NCBI GenBank assembly: GCA_010645155.1
Contig: CM021323.1
Coordinates: forward strand, 923,196-987,195
Direction of reading: 5' to 3'
Origin: Tigriopus japonicus
Taxonomy: Eukaryota; Arthropoda; Copepoda; Harpacticoida; Harpacticidae
Length of the DNA stretch: 64,000 nt
The position numbers and the translations under genes were made by a program. The notes beneath the pieces are model-generated. The model was not told the origin of the DNA. It saw only the letters and a program-made list of their open reading frames with translations, and did no database searches. The first letter of the stretch is position 1; each line of letters opens with the position of its first letter. Positions 1 through 12,353 of this stretch are shown piece by piece.

Positions 1-855
1 AAAAAAATACCTTTTGCGTACATACTGTTTACGATTCATATTGTGATAATTATTTATTATTCCCTCAATAGCATTCCAAGATTCAGGGAAAACAGACAGA
101 AAAAGTGGAATAATATTAAGCTACCGGAATAGGCGTGCAGACAAATTATAAATTGGATGTCCTGTTTCTCTTAGTCATTTTTAAAGTTTAGGTGTCATGT
201 AAGTGCAGTCGGAAATAATTGCGGCTCATCTTCTGACGTTATTTGAGTTTCACGTTACGACCATGTGATAAAAAAGTACAGGGCTGGGATCGATATATCA
301 GGATATGTTGTGAACTGTAAATTACTGCATTTGAATTATTTTTTCAAAATTGCCTTTGAACATTTGGAATGGAGTTTACTGTAATTTCTGAAATTGCAGT
401 GGTAAAAGTATCGACAGATAAAAATAGTTTCACATTTATTCAAGACTGCATCAACAATAAGTAAGGCCGTAGATATTTAGCTAAAATAGACTTCAAAGAA
501 TAAGTCGCAAAGTATGTGTAAAATTTTGAGGATATTTTATCAAACTGGAATTAAGGATATGGAACCAATGGGACATGCACAAAGGTTGCTCAAGATAGCG
601 TTTTAAATCATATTGTCAGTGGTAAAATAAGGCTGACATCCTCGGCGCATTTTGGTAAATTCAAGTTATTTTAATTTTAGCGTGTATTCAAAGAGTATAG
701 GTTCGTAGAAACGATTGATATTTCACGCTAAGATACCTTGATAGGAGTTGGGTTAATAATATGCCAAATTCACTTTTAGGGTGATTGAATGAACTCACTT
801 AAGCAAGCCTTGTGCTACTGAAAAAAGGACTGGACGGTGATCCCAAAAATAATTC
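1..855. other. AT-rich non-coding stretch
   Basis: No open frame with family similarity, splice structure or repeat could be recognised. The sequence is AT-rich with many stop codons in all frames. Upstream exons of the channel gene at 3003 could in principle lie here, but none was identified. Confidence 0.5.
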
Positions 856-1185
856 AAAGATGCATATTTCTTCAATTGATTCCATAGAATTATATCAATA
901 GTTGAAAATGTGTCACATGAAGAGAAATAAAATAGTTTTTACTAGTTTTTTCTTGGAATGTATGATTTTATGTATCTCATTTTCTTCCTAATAAACTGAG
1001 CAATTTATCAAGCACGTGAAAGATGCATATTTCTTCAATTGATTCCATAGAATTATATCAATAGTTGAAAATGTGTCACATGAAGAGAAATAAAATAGTT
1101 TTTACTAGTTTTTTCTTGGAATGTATGATTTTATGTATCTCATTTTCTTCCTAATAAACTGAGCAATTTATCAAGCACGTGAAAG
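856..1185. repeat. 163-bp perfect tandem duplication
   Basis: The block starting AAAGATGCATATTTCTTC at 856 is repeated without a visible mismatch from 1019, giving two adjacent copies of 163 bp. The final AAAG at 1182-1185 begins what would be a third unit. Perfect identity means either a very recent duplication or an assembly artefact. No coding potential was seen in the unit. Confidence 0.9.
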
Positions 1186-1489
1186 CAGAGGTACCTTGAT
1201 GTAAAATACCAGGGACCTTTTTTCAAGCTCCTTTGACCTACATGTGAAAGAGTACTTTTTGATCTATCCAAGGACATCTTAATTTCTCAAACTAATTTCT
1301 TAATTTCTGAGTCATCCTTGATCTATCCCTCACCAAATCATTGTCACTCCAATATCTTGAGCATCTTAAACAGGAGTAAGGCCTCTACAGGTCCTTTCTA
1401 AATGCCATAGCTCAAAAAAAAACCTGACTGAAACTGTTTGACCAAGGGCCCACTACGGCCTCAAGCTAAGAATTATTCACGCTCGCTAC

Positions 1490-2614
1490 TAGGGCTTCCC
1501 GGATTAATTCTGATGGATTAATCCGTTAAAAGGGATTAATTTTAAAATGATTGATAAAACCAATGAAAAAATGTTTTTGGTTTATTGATAACAAAATCAT
1601 TCGATCTGTCTTCAAAGAACGTTGATGTTAGAGTAGATTGACGAAATTTTAGGATAAAAAGCATGAATGATGCTGAGATAACACTTCAAGTTTTGTGGCA
1701 AGCATCGAATTGCACGAATGTTAACTTCAGAAATTAACCTTTGTTATTTCTTTACATGTTTTCGAAAGTAAAATCGATCCATCCATTTTTACCCAGTACG
1801 ATTACTAAGCATTTACCAATGTGCCTAACAAATAATTTTTAATTTGCCTACTTCAAAATTTGAAACAACTTCAGGATGGACAAAGGTAATAAAAGTCTTT
1901 TATAGATTTTGTTTCATTTGGTTGCAACTCTTATATATTTTTCTGATTATGTTATAGTTGTTCTGAATTTGAAGAGAAACAGACTATCGTTGAATTAATA
2001 ATAGCTTCATTTTAAAGTGATTGTCAAATCAATGTAAACCGATGTTATTAATAATTTTAATAATAAATCATTAATAATTATCTTCTAACAAAGTATTTGG
2101 TATTGTGACATGCTTCAAATGGTAAATATCTTGTAAAAGTGAAATCTATTCATGCCTAAGTTTCAGGCAAAATTAACAAAAAGTTTTAAAATCATACACT
2201 AAATCATGAAATTGTGGACTAAAATCAAATTATGATAGATTGAGAACAAAGAATAAAATGACCATCATGCACAGTAAAAAGAAGCAACTGAAAGACTTGT
2301 TAGCATAATTTTGCAAATTCCATTGACAGATACGAAGCAAAATATACCGATTGACAGCAAAAACATGTACCTCAAAGTTCATTTCCCTTAAGACTGCAGG
2401 ATTCACAAGAGAATTTCCATCTTCTAATATTTCATGTTAAGAGATTCAAGAATGATCTTCAGAAAGCAGGAATTGAACATACAAAATTAAACTGTTGTTT
2501 AACCGTGAAAACCGTCTTGAGTTTGTTCGATTAATCCATCTGACAAAACGGATTGACGGATTAATCCACTTCCTATGGATTAATCGATTAATCCGTTAAT
2601 CCAAGGAAGCCCTA
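1490..2614. mobile_element. non-autonomous hAT-type DNA transposon
   Basis: The ends are inverted copies, TAGGGCTTCC at 1490-1499 and GGAAGCCCTA at 2605-2614. They are flanked by an identical 8-bp direct repeat CTCGCTAC (1482-1489 and 2615-2622), the target-site size typical of the hAT superfamily. Both ends carry several GGATTAAT/ATTAATCC motifs in both orientations (about 1501-1547 and 2524-2603), as expected for subterminal transposase-binding repeats. The 1125-bp body is AT-rich with no transposase frame, so it must be moved in trans. The superfamily call rests on target-site length and general TIR form, not on an encoded protein. Confidence 0.85.
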
Positions 2615-3002
2615 CTCGCTACTGCATTAATCCGTGTATTGTTGAACATCCACTTGGTTAATACTAGTAGTGTCTTAGACACCAAGAATTAGAGTTGGTT
2701 CATGAATAGCCATCCCTGGATGGTTAGTATATATTTGAGGTTACATGTCAAAAACTTCAGCTTCAAGCGGTAAAACGCCTTACCCTGTGAACCCATTGTT
2801 TAATGGTTTTCAGAGACACAATAGTTTATTGTAAGTAATATAAAGAAGCAGAGTGTTTGTATCAAGTGTCCTTTATTGGTTTTCAATTCCAAGCGCTTCC
2901 TGTGGTTTTCGTTGCAACATGTCATTGGAAAGTTAGTGGGTGCATCACGCACGTTTGAGTGTTCCATGATCAGTCTCACTTAAGCGAGGACCTTGTACCA
3001 AT

Positions 3003-4812
3003 ATGGTCTCCCAGGTTGCAGAGGGCAAGTTGAAGTTGGCCTTGATACTATTACTCATTATTCCAGTGTTATACTTCTCAATCGAAAGTTTCCGCAAATA
3101 TCGTGATAGCAAAGTTTCGATCAGCACTCAAAGGGACAATTCTCATCTAACTTTGCCATTTCCTTCGGTCACCGTATGCTCTGGATTTCGAAATGGTTTT
3201 TTGACCCCAGAAAAGCTTCTGGTCCAAAATAAGTCCGAAGAGCTCACATTAGAAAAGATCCGCGAGCTTACATATAACAGGTCAGAATTTCTCACTTACT
3301 TCACGCAAGCCGTGGACAACGATTTTTCGATCAATATGGTGGACAATGACGAATATTGGACAGAGGAAATTCACGAATATTATGGAGGACGATGCTATAC
3401 ATTCAATCCTCCCGTTTTATCCAAACCCGGAGAAACCAATGCGATAATCTTTGGGATGAGGAACCCGGATCGGTTCTGGACCTATCGGTGTGATAATTGG
3501 TCTTCCGAAGATTGTCACAACCAGTTTCCCGTATTTTTTCACCCAAAAGACGCTTTCATTTTCAACAAAGGGAACAAATTTGTGGGACAGTCTTTCTTGT
3601 TCCCAGAGCCTAACAAGAAGCTCATGTTGACCCTTACTCATCGGAGGATTAATCGATTGAATCTCACCTTTGATCCGTGTCAAGAAAATGGCAATATCAA
3701 CGAGTTCAAACGTTGCATCCTCAAATCATATGACGAAATTGCTGGATGTCGAATGCCTTGGACCAAGAATGGAACCTTAAGGTACTAAAACACTTAAAAC
3801 CCCTTTCTAATGATTCATTGTGAATTGCAACATTGATTACCCAAGCTTTGTGCAAAGAGGAAATTGGGCTTCATTTTTCGATTAGAAGAAGTTATCTCCC
3901 ATTATTAACGGGTCATGGTCAAAGAAGTCGAGCAAAAATAGTCATGAATGAGCAAATCTGCTTAAACCTAGACAAACAATCAAGTGCTTATCAAGGACAA
4001 TTTAATGAGCAAATTACCCTTTGATTCTAAATGTTGATGGAATATTTCCAGTTATTTCTAGAAATATTCCGAAATATGCGAGCTGTTTTTCTCGCAACAG
4101 GAATTCGTCGTCAAATTTTTGAAACTGACTTTTCTTGCACATTAAATCCATAAGTGCATCCTGAAGACAATGATGCTCATATTATATGATTAGGCAGAAT
4201 TCTTAATAAATTGAAATTCAAGACACAAACAACTTAAAATTCAATCATTATTTAAGGTCCTTCAATCAGGGCCTTAGTCTTCACAAAAATTAAAAGCGTT
4301 TCCTTGAAGTATTTTAGATCCTATGCAGTTAAAACTGTTTATAGCTTTATACAGATTTTTTTTTTCAAAAGGATTTTAACCAATGCTTTTCTCTCTAACT
4401 CCATAGGGTATGTAATGGTTCCGAAGTTCATGAGCGGTTTATATCAAAGGAACGAAATTTATGGTGGGATGTGGACAGAACCGTGACTGAAACCACAAAA
4501 TGTCTTAAACCATGTAGCTTCGAAATCTTCGAATGGCAACGTACCAAATATGCGTGGGAGGGTATTCCAGGGGATTTATTTCCCGATGAATCAAAGACAG
4601 TTTTTGCTTTGCAAATCTTTTATGTAGACACCACGACCGAAATCACCGAAGAATTTGTGGCTTACGATGGCTTCAATATGGTTGGAGAAACCGGCGGAGC
4701 ACTAGGACTATTTCTGGGATGGTCTTGTTTTCAATTGCTGTTTGATCTATTTCAGTTCTCAGCAAATCGATTCTTTAGACTGAAAAAGCCTCTTTCCAAA
4801 AATGGACCGTAG
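3003..4812 (+). CDS. DEG/ENaC-family sodium channel subunit (pickpocket-like), two exons seen
   Basis: Exons 3003-3781 and 4407-4812 join in frame (AG|G) across an intron with GT at 3782 and AG at 4405-4406, giving about 394 residues. Residues 8-31 are the first membrane segment, followed by the FPSVTVC motif that opens the extracellular domain of this family. The loop is cysteine-rich with the hallmark GRCYTFN and CLKPC motifs. Near the C-terminus GETGGALGLFLGWS forms the pore lining, including the G-W-S selectivity tract, and runs into the second membrane segment. Such channels are trimeric, amiloride-sensitive, sodium-selective channels of the plasma membrane. The protein is short for the family: the usual cytoplasmic N-terminus with its His-Gly gating motif is absent. 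CCCAG at 3013-3017 could be a splice acceptor, so the first exon may lie further upstream and the Met at 3003 may not be the real start. AATAAA occurs at 5071-5076. Confidence 0.85.
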
Positions 4813-7264
4813 TGAGAAATTCTTGCAGACATTCAACTTTTCTTGAAGAGCATTTTTGTCCGGTAGAGAAGCAATCTTCAATGTATTAAAGAATGAACAA
4901 GTACCCCATAAAAACTAGGTAACGAATGTTTTACTCTGTGATGCAAGATTACACTTTTCATGAGAAACTCAAATGATTGTTCATCCATGAAAGAAAATAA
5001 CTGCTATGTTGGAAGGTCTTAATCCAGATTTATGATTTTTAAGAACCTTGATGACCTAATCATTTGCGCAAATAAACGAGATTTGGATAAGCGATGCATA
5101 TATGACTCAGCCTCCGTGTGTTTTGGGTTCTTATTTAGATCATAGGGCAAAAACCGAACGGACAAGAACTCTTCACTGAAAAACAAGAGTTGTATTTTCC
5201 TTGCTTCTTAATAGATTCTGGAAATTAAATTGTGTAAATTACATTACATTGACATTGTGAAAATATTCTTACTTTTTAAAGGCAAATCACTGAGCATTCG
5301 TTTTATCAAGACATTATGTGGAAAAGCAAACCATGAATCTACGGCTTATCCCCAAGGTTCATTGGTGGAAAAAACACATAGGTGCCTTAATGCCTTAATA
5401 TGGGGTCATTCACAAGTGTGGGGTAGTCTCCAATGTGTTTTTATTAATTTGGAGTGGCAAAAGTATTAAAACAATTGAACATAGATAGGGTGGAGAGAAG
5501 TCACATCTTCTGCCTTTTCTATTGTTTTTGACATTACCAAACTAAGGAAAAGCATGGAGGTCCTTCTTAATAAGAACATGAAGCTCGATATTGATTACAC
5601 CGCGTTTAATTTCCGGGAAATGGGGTCAGAAAGGTGAAAAATAAGCCAAGAATATCATGAATAAGTCGTACAATGAAAAAGTGACTATCACAGTTTAAAG
5701 TTTAAAGCATCTGGTGGTGGAAATGCGTGTAACTATTGGTACAAAAGTTAAATGATATCATAATTTGCTTATTGTCAAGTTTGAATGGCTCTCATATCAC
5801 GTCAAGGGTTTCAAATCATAGGTCAAAAGGTGGAAGTTACAAACTGTTAGTCGCAGATTTAACGTTGAATTTTTTAAGCACCCTGAATTTTGGCTGACTA
5901 CAGCATTGTAAGTTTAAAATGGAAGCTTTTAGACCTATTATCAGTCAAGCTTTACTTACAAAGGATAATTCAAAGGGAAAAAGAAGAGACCCGTATTCAC
6001 CAACAGACACACCAAAAAATGAGAAAGAGGCAAGCCTTTTTAATTCTGGTGTAGCAATATTGATTATTCCAAAAATCAAAAAAATAACTTTGAATGTATA
6101 GCAACACACGGAAGCGAAAAAGACACCAAAAATTACTGAACTATGGATGACAGGCAGGATAACAAGGTCCTACAGTCTTTAACTTTGAAAGTCTATAGTA
6201 TTTATAATTCCCTCTATCATATTGATTTAGGTTAAGATTAATGAAGCACTACAACATGAATTGAAAGAAACAAAATCCTATTTGAATGAAGGCACCACTA
6301 AGAACATCGCAAGTATCAAAATTTGGCATATATGTATCTCTAGCAATACAAGTTGTTATAATACACCTAAAATCAATCAACCTTGGCATACATTGCCTTT
6401 ACTTCATCAACGAACTCTAGTATTCCTTGGATATCCTTACTTTTTTCACAAGGTATATTTATTTCCAAAGTCAATTGAACGAAATGATAGACTATCTGCT
6501 AAGATGATCTAAAAGATTATTCTCTTTTTTCATCTTTACACGACACCCTTGTTTTCTACATCGCTACTTTAGCACAAAATGTAAGGGTACTGAAATAAAA
6601 ACACCATAAAGCCTTGATGTGACGAGAAAAAAAAACACAAGAAACTCGAACCCAAGTTCGTTCAACGACCCTGGTTTTTTGTTGGCGAGAATGTTCAAGA
6701 TAAATCGCTTTACCTAGATACAATTAATGGCCGAGTTCGAAGATTTTAGTCGCACCTTACACCACAATGAACCCAATTCGGCATATATTTTGGGGTTGTA
6801 GCCACCCAACTTCCGATAAGACCTCACCTGTCGCTAATACTTGGTTCTTATTTCGAGTTACTGGGGGTGGTGGTAGAAACATTAAGTGTTAATTTCACAG
6901 ACGGATGATTGTGGCAGGTACACAAAGACATCAGCTAGACTTGTCAAGGAACACATATCACTTCAGTTCAAGTGGGACAATCCTAGTCGTCACAAGCAAC
7001 GTTGTCAGTTTTGATACGCACAAAAAAGGAACAAGTTCATAGGTCACTTATCCTCGAAAACAAAAACAAACTACTTGCGAGGGAAGATAACGCGGTTAAA
7101 ATCAGATTAATCAAAAGCTCCCTCTCAATTGATCAGTAAGTGGTGATGACGCCATGTGCGAAGTCATCCCAAGTAGGTCAGACATAGGTAAATAACCCTT
7201 TCTCAAGGTTGCTTACGACTTCAACCAGCTCACACAGCAATCAAACCAAGATCAACGAGACATC
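4813..7264. other. intergenic region, no gene recognised
   Basis: Contains the probable 3' end of the channel transcript (AATAAA at 5071-5076) and the upstream region of the FGD-like gene. Small open frames at 5230-5469, 5919-6101 and 6261-6512 show no family similarity, no splice signals in phase and no unusual composition, and are treated as chance. Confidence 0.5.
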
Positions 7265-10200
7265 ATGGCGGAATGGTCAGGTGAAGACTTAAATGGCCGT
7301 TCTCCAGGATTGACTCGATCCGATCCCATCGACATGGCCTCAAACAACCAAAGAAAGAGCTCCAATCCCGCCAGCTTGATAAAAGAAGCCAAACACAGCT
7401 TGAAGAAAAAAATCAGCCAAAGATCAAAAACGGACTCTGAAAGTTCCGATCAGGTGAGTCGATTCTTTGTTTTGGTTACCAGATAACGCCATTGTCGACA
7501 ATCGCCTTCACTTCCAGTTTTGCCAATTCTCCGTTGGAGACTCAAGTCTTGCATCGTTAAGCAATAAATTTGAGCTTAGCTTGGACTTATCCGAATCGGA
7601 CTTCACAGCTTCGATGAATGTCCTTATAGTTCGACTTCAATACCTGCTTTCTCGCGAAGAGCATTTGTCCGAATCAGAGAAGAACATGCTGACTCAGGAA
7701 GCACAGCACCTTCTAGTATATACGGACAAATTACTAGAAACGGGGAGCGATACAAAATTCCAAGGTATGTGGAAGATTTTGCTTTGATCCATTTGTAGAA
7801 ATGTATTTTAATGTGGGGGTTTCAGCGTTCTATCATAAGCAATTCAATGTCACTTTCAAGAAAACGAACGTCATACTCAGCAATAATGTTCAATTCAAGG
7901 GAAGATAAAGACGCACAACGGCCATTTTTGTGTGTTGTACACACATGTGAGTGATTCAGAGGTTTACTTAGCACGCTTATTTGAAAACTAAAATTCGTGT
8001 AGCTGCTCAATGTTTGCATCAAGCGAAACTTCCATTGCTCAAGTAGATGTGATTAAATGAAGAGCCTTACAATACATGTACAGTACAAGCAACAAAGCTA
8101 CATACAAACGCAGTTATCACAAGCCTTATAAATTATAATTGTGATTAATGCATGGCTGCATGTGCTGTACTTCAAAACACAACACAACATTCTCGAGGAT
8201 GGTTATTCGTACTGTGTTTGTTGCCTTTCCTTTTACTGTATTCTTCCTAACAGTATCAGCAGTTCGCCCAATTTGGGACTTTGATCCTCGATATGTAACA
8301 AGGTCAGAGAAAGCTCGCATAATCTACGTACTTCATTTTCAAGACTAAAGTTCAGTTGTCGAGGTGATTAGGAAGTAATACGGAGTAGAAATAACCATGC
8401 TCGAGTACAGTCTCGGTATGTTATAAGCTGCGTTTTTGTTCCTGGAAAATGTAGCTTATGTACTGAAACTATACTCAAGCATGGTTATTTCTACTCCGTA
8501 TTACTATGCTTCCACTATATTTCCAAATAACCTCAACAACTGACTTGCACTGTAACTTGTATCTACGGCATGTACGCCCTCGGAAGCAAACGTTCATAGT
8601 TGGTCGTCTCGAGGGAAATGTCACTGAATGATTTAGTTTCATTTTTGTGATGTTTGCCCCACGAAATTTGGATCCTTGGTTATGACAGGCGTAACCTTGG
8701 TTGAGGACACTTACATGATATATGATGTCTTAACGAAACAATTGCCTCGTCTAAAAGAACAACTTGCAAACTAAAAACTTCGGTTGAACTGATTAGACCT
8801 GTGTGTTCTTTTTACAACCTGACAGCCAAACTGAAACTCGTGAGCCGCCCTGGCCATTTGTCTTATCTAGAATTGCGGATGTGTGATCATTTCATTCCAC
8901 CATATTTCGTTTTCATTTCTCGATCATATTTGTTGTGCTTACTCCTCACTGATGAATCGCTGAGCGGAAAAAAAGGATTTTAAACGCTTAAAATCCATGG
9001 TTTCAGATTCGGACCAAGTGGACAACCTTTATAGTCTCAGTGCACCGGAAACTTCCATGTTGGGATCCCCAGAGCCTGGACACCAATTGAGGAGCCAGAA
9101 CTTCAATTTATACAAAGACCGTAGAGTGGACTTACAAGAACCCCGAACACCGAACCCCGCCTGGAAGAGATTATCCTGGAGGAGAATATCTACTAAATCT
9201 ATTCGTGGGATATTTAGATTATCAAAACCAAAATCTAAAGACACCCCTCCAGGGTATATTTCTATTGAAGGACCGTTCACTCCCACGGGCTTTCCCGTGG
9301 GGTTATACATGGATCAATACCTTGATCGCATTGAAGCCGCAAGTAAAATTGAGGAGGAGAGGGAGTCATTGGAAACCCTTATGAGCAGGAACAGGCCACC
9401 TTTCTTTGCCGAGCTTCGCACAAACAGACAGTTCATTTCAATAAACGAAGATTGTGATAAGAATGAGCTAACCGACTCAGGCTTGAACATGAACAGACTC
9501 AGTGACACCTCTAATTCAGATCCACCATCTGTTCCCCCGTCTCCCGACATGAAAGCCGACAAGAAGGTCAAAAATGCTTACATGGGAGCTCTGGAGATCA
9601 TGACATCCGAAAAAACCTACGTAGATATCTTAAGGTTGGTGTTCATTGACTATCGTGAATTCATTCATGAGGAAATTAAAAAGAATCCACAACTGGTCCC
9701 ACTCACGGAATTTGAACAAATCTTTGGAAATCTAAGAGAGATTCTCGCCTTTAATAGTGAGCTCTTAAGCGACTTCGAGGCCCGAATCGAAAACTGGAAG
9801 CAGAATCCAAAAATTGCAGACGTTTTAACCGAGAAAGGACAATTTCTGCGAATCTATTCCACATTTATCAAAGATTTTTCAACTTTGAACGAAAAATTCA
9901 AGACCTTGAAGGACAAGTTTCCAGGCTTCAAGGACTTCACGGAAAGTTTCGAAAGCAGAGACGTCTGTGCCCATTTAAAGATTGAGCATTTCCTCCTAAA
10001 ACCAGTCCAAAGACTTCCTCAGTATCAGCTACTATTGAGGAAATACATTGAAAATCTGAACGAGGACGGGGTAGACTTTCAGGACGCCAAAACTGCCTTC
10101 AGTATTGTGGGTAAGGCCACCAACCATGCGGATGACATGAAAGGCCACGTTGTAAGTATATCTTGAAATCAATACTTGTTACACTTCTATTGAAATTCGA

Positions 10201-11691
10201 AATTAGGCTTGCACTGACCCTACCTTAAAATCTTGAATTTTACTATTCCGTACAATAAAGGTGTTTGTATTTCATACTTTAATCGTCATATTCCTGTTTT
10301 TGTTTGTTAAGGACAATTTCCAGGCTATGTTAGACCTACAACAACGTTTAGGTATGAACGACCTTATTCAACCAAACCGAACTCACATCCGTAGTGGGGC
10401 TTTGAAAAAACGCAACAGGACCGGCATATTTGACGATATCTTTCTGGTTCTAACCACTGACATCCTGATATATGCCAGACCAAATGGACCCATTGTTTCG
10501 GACTTGGAACAATCACCGCTCAAGGCTATCCATAAGATTCCTCTCATCGACATGAGGATACCCGAAGAGCCAAATTCCGACGAGTTTCCGTGTGATTTTC
10601 ATATCGAGTCCAGAGTTCGAAGTTTCGGTCTCAGGGCCAAGACCAAAGCGGACAAAGATGATTGGGTCGCAGACTTGAACAAAGCTATTACCACACATTT
10701 GCAACGCATAAAGTCTTTCCACAAAATTTGTGCCTCAGAGACCCCTGATCGGGACTTGGGTGATTTACAACCCATTTGGATTCCAGATGACCGAGTCACC
10801 ATGTGCCAAAAATGCTTTGTGGAGTTCAATTTCTTCGTCCAAAGACGTCATCATTGCCGTTCTTGTGGTAGCGTTGTTTGTGCCTCTTGTTCAATTTTTC
10901 GTGCTCCATTGAAGTATCGTCATTATCAACCTGAAAGAGTGTGCAGACTTTGCTACGAATACCTAAGGCGAAGTAAGAGCATAGCTGAAAGTGGCGATGT
11001 GAGCGAGTATTTTACTTAAGCAATTTTCTCTCCCTTTCTCCCATCACATCATCACAGAGATCCAGAATGACCAGGAATTGAGGATGCATGGAAACAAATT
11101 CTCAGCTCCTCGAAATCTCGCGTCGTCTTTTAAGGAGACACCAACCCGTCTCTTGATGTCAGGAAATGACAAACGATTAAGTACAACGGGCTTCTTACAC
11201 AAGAAATCCAATAAAACTGGAAAGTGGAGCAAGGTTTGGTGTGGATTAGGGGACAATATCCTTTACACATTTAAGGCCCAGGACGATCCCAAGGCAGCCA
11301 CCAGTACGCCCATTCTCGGATATGAATTAATTCTCAACACTGAGGTAAGCGAACCCACAAGAAGACTTTCTAATCTAGTGATAGGCCAAAAACCTAAAGA
11401 AAAATTTGCCGCTTTGGCAAGCTTAACCGTAACCGAAATTCTTGCCAAAATACAGTTAGAAGCTCTTCCAGCCTATTAGTATATTGAAACTTTAGTAAAA
11501 TTTTTGGTAAAAGTATATATTTGATCTTGCAGATTGTTAACGAGAAGAAATTATCATTTCCCCGTGGTCAAGTTTTGGAGTTACGTCACGTTAGTGGTGA
11601 CTCCATCATTCTTTTCGCTGAGAATTTTGATACAACTGAAAAATGGATCAACGCCTTCAACGAAATGACAAACGAAATAATAGAAACATAA
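7265..11691 (+). CDS. FGD-family Rho guanine exchange factor (DH-PH-FYVE-PH)
   Basis: Six exons join in phase: 7265-7453, 7518-7764, 9007-10151, 10312-10998, 11060-11344, 11533-11691, giving about 903 residues. After a low-complexity N-terminus, a RhoGEF (DH) domain spans about residues 335-525 (NAYMGALEIMTSEKTYV start and the LLKPVQRLPQYQLLL helix). A PH domain follows at about 545-650. A FYVE zinc finger at about 684-745 has all three signatures, WxxD (WIPD), RRHHCR and RVC, with paired CxxC cysteines. A second PH domain (about 790-895) spans the last two exons. This order is that of FGD1-4, which activate Cdc42 and bind phosphoinositides at membranes to control actin. The exon 5 acceptor is uncertain: AG at 11058-11059 or 11073-11074 both keep frame. 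AATAAA occurs at 11978-11983. The exact FGD subtype cannot be assigned. Confidence 0.9.
8375..8504. repeat. long hairpin (near-perfect inverted repeat) in FGD intron 2
   Basis: The arm starting GTAATACGGAGTAGAAATAA at 8375 is matched in reverse complement up to GTATTAC at 8498-8504, with one mismatch in the outer 34 bp. Weaker pairing continues inward to about 8428 and 8453, leaving a loop of about 25 nt. It could be a palindromic MITE or a hairpin RNA precursor. No target duplication was found. Confidence 0.75.
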
Positions 11692-12353
11692 GAAATTCAA
11701 CGAATCAATTTCTCTTGATGCAGAAGAATCCTGATATAACTAATTCATTCAAACAGCTGTACTGTGATGTTAAAATCTGTTCTGAACAATGTTACAAACC
11801 ACTCGATTTTGAATTGTTTTGATTGTAATGGACAAGTAAACATGTAATCATACGTTTTTCATAATTGCGTTTGTATTTACTACAAGTGTGTTTCCAGTTC
11901 GATTTTTGGCATAGCTTTGCCAGTTTGGTCCTTTAGGGTAAAAAAGCTTACCACAACTAGACTTCTTAAAAGGTCTCAATAAAATATGGCTACATTGGCA
12001 ACCCCAATGACTGTTTTCTGTTTAAGTGATGGGAACTAAATATATCGATGGAGCGGTGATCTTTCAGAGATTAAAGGGATTTTAATCAAAGAAAGCAAAA
12101 AATAGGATGCCTAGTTTATTTAGGATTTCAATTGGCCCTACCATTAGGAAAATCAAATTGGGAATTTTTCAAAATCAGTTGCATATGTGTTTGCCGAAGC
12201 TTTTGACTTCATAACAGTGTCTTTTTCCCAAATTCTCTTGTTAAAAATTCTAGTCTGCATTTTTACCGATTTTAACTGATACACAGAATGTCATTTCATG
12301 TAAATGTCAAAAAAAGATAACACCCCAGTGGGAAAAAAAATCATGTCTTATAT
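11692..12353. other. 3' flank of the FGD-like gene, no other gene
   Basis: AT-rich. Holds a canonical poly(A) signal AATAAA at 11978-11983, about 290 bp after the stop. Nothing else recognised up to the inverted-repeat element. Confidence 0.6.

Noticed and set aside
6640..6665. CTCGAACCCAAGTTCG stretch considered as a tRNA T-arm
   Set aside because: No matching acceptor, D or anticodon arms were found around it.
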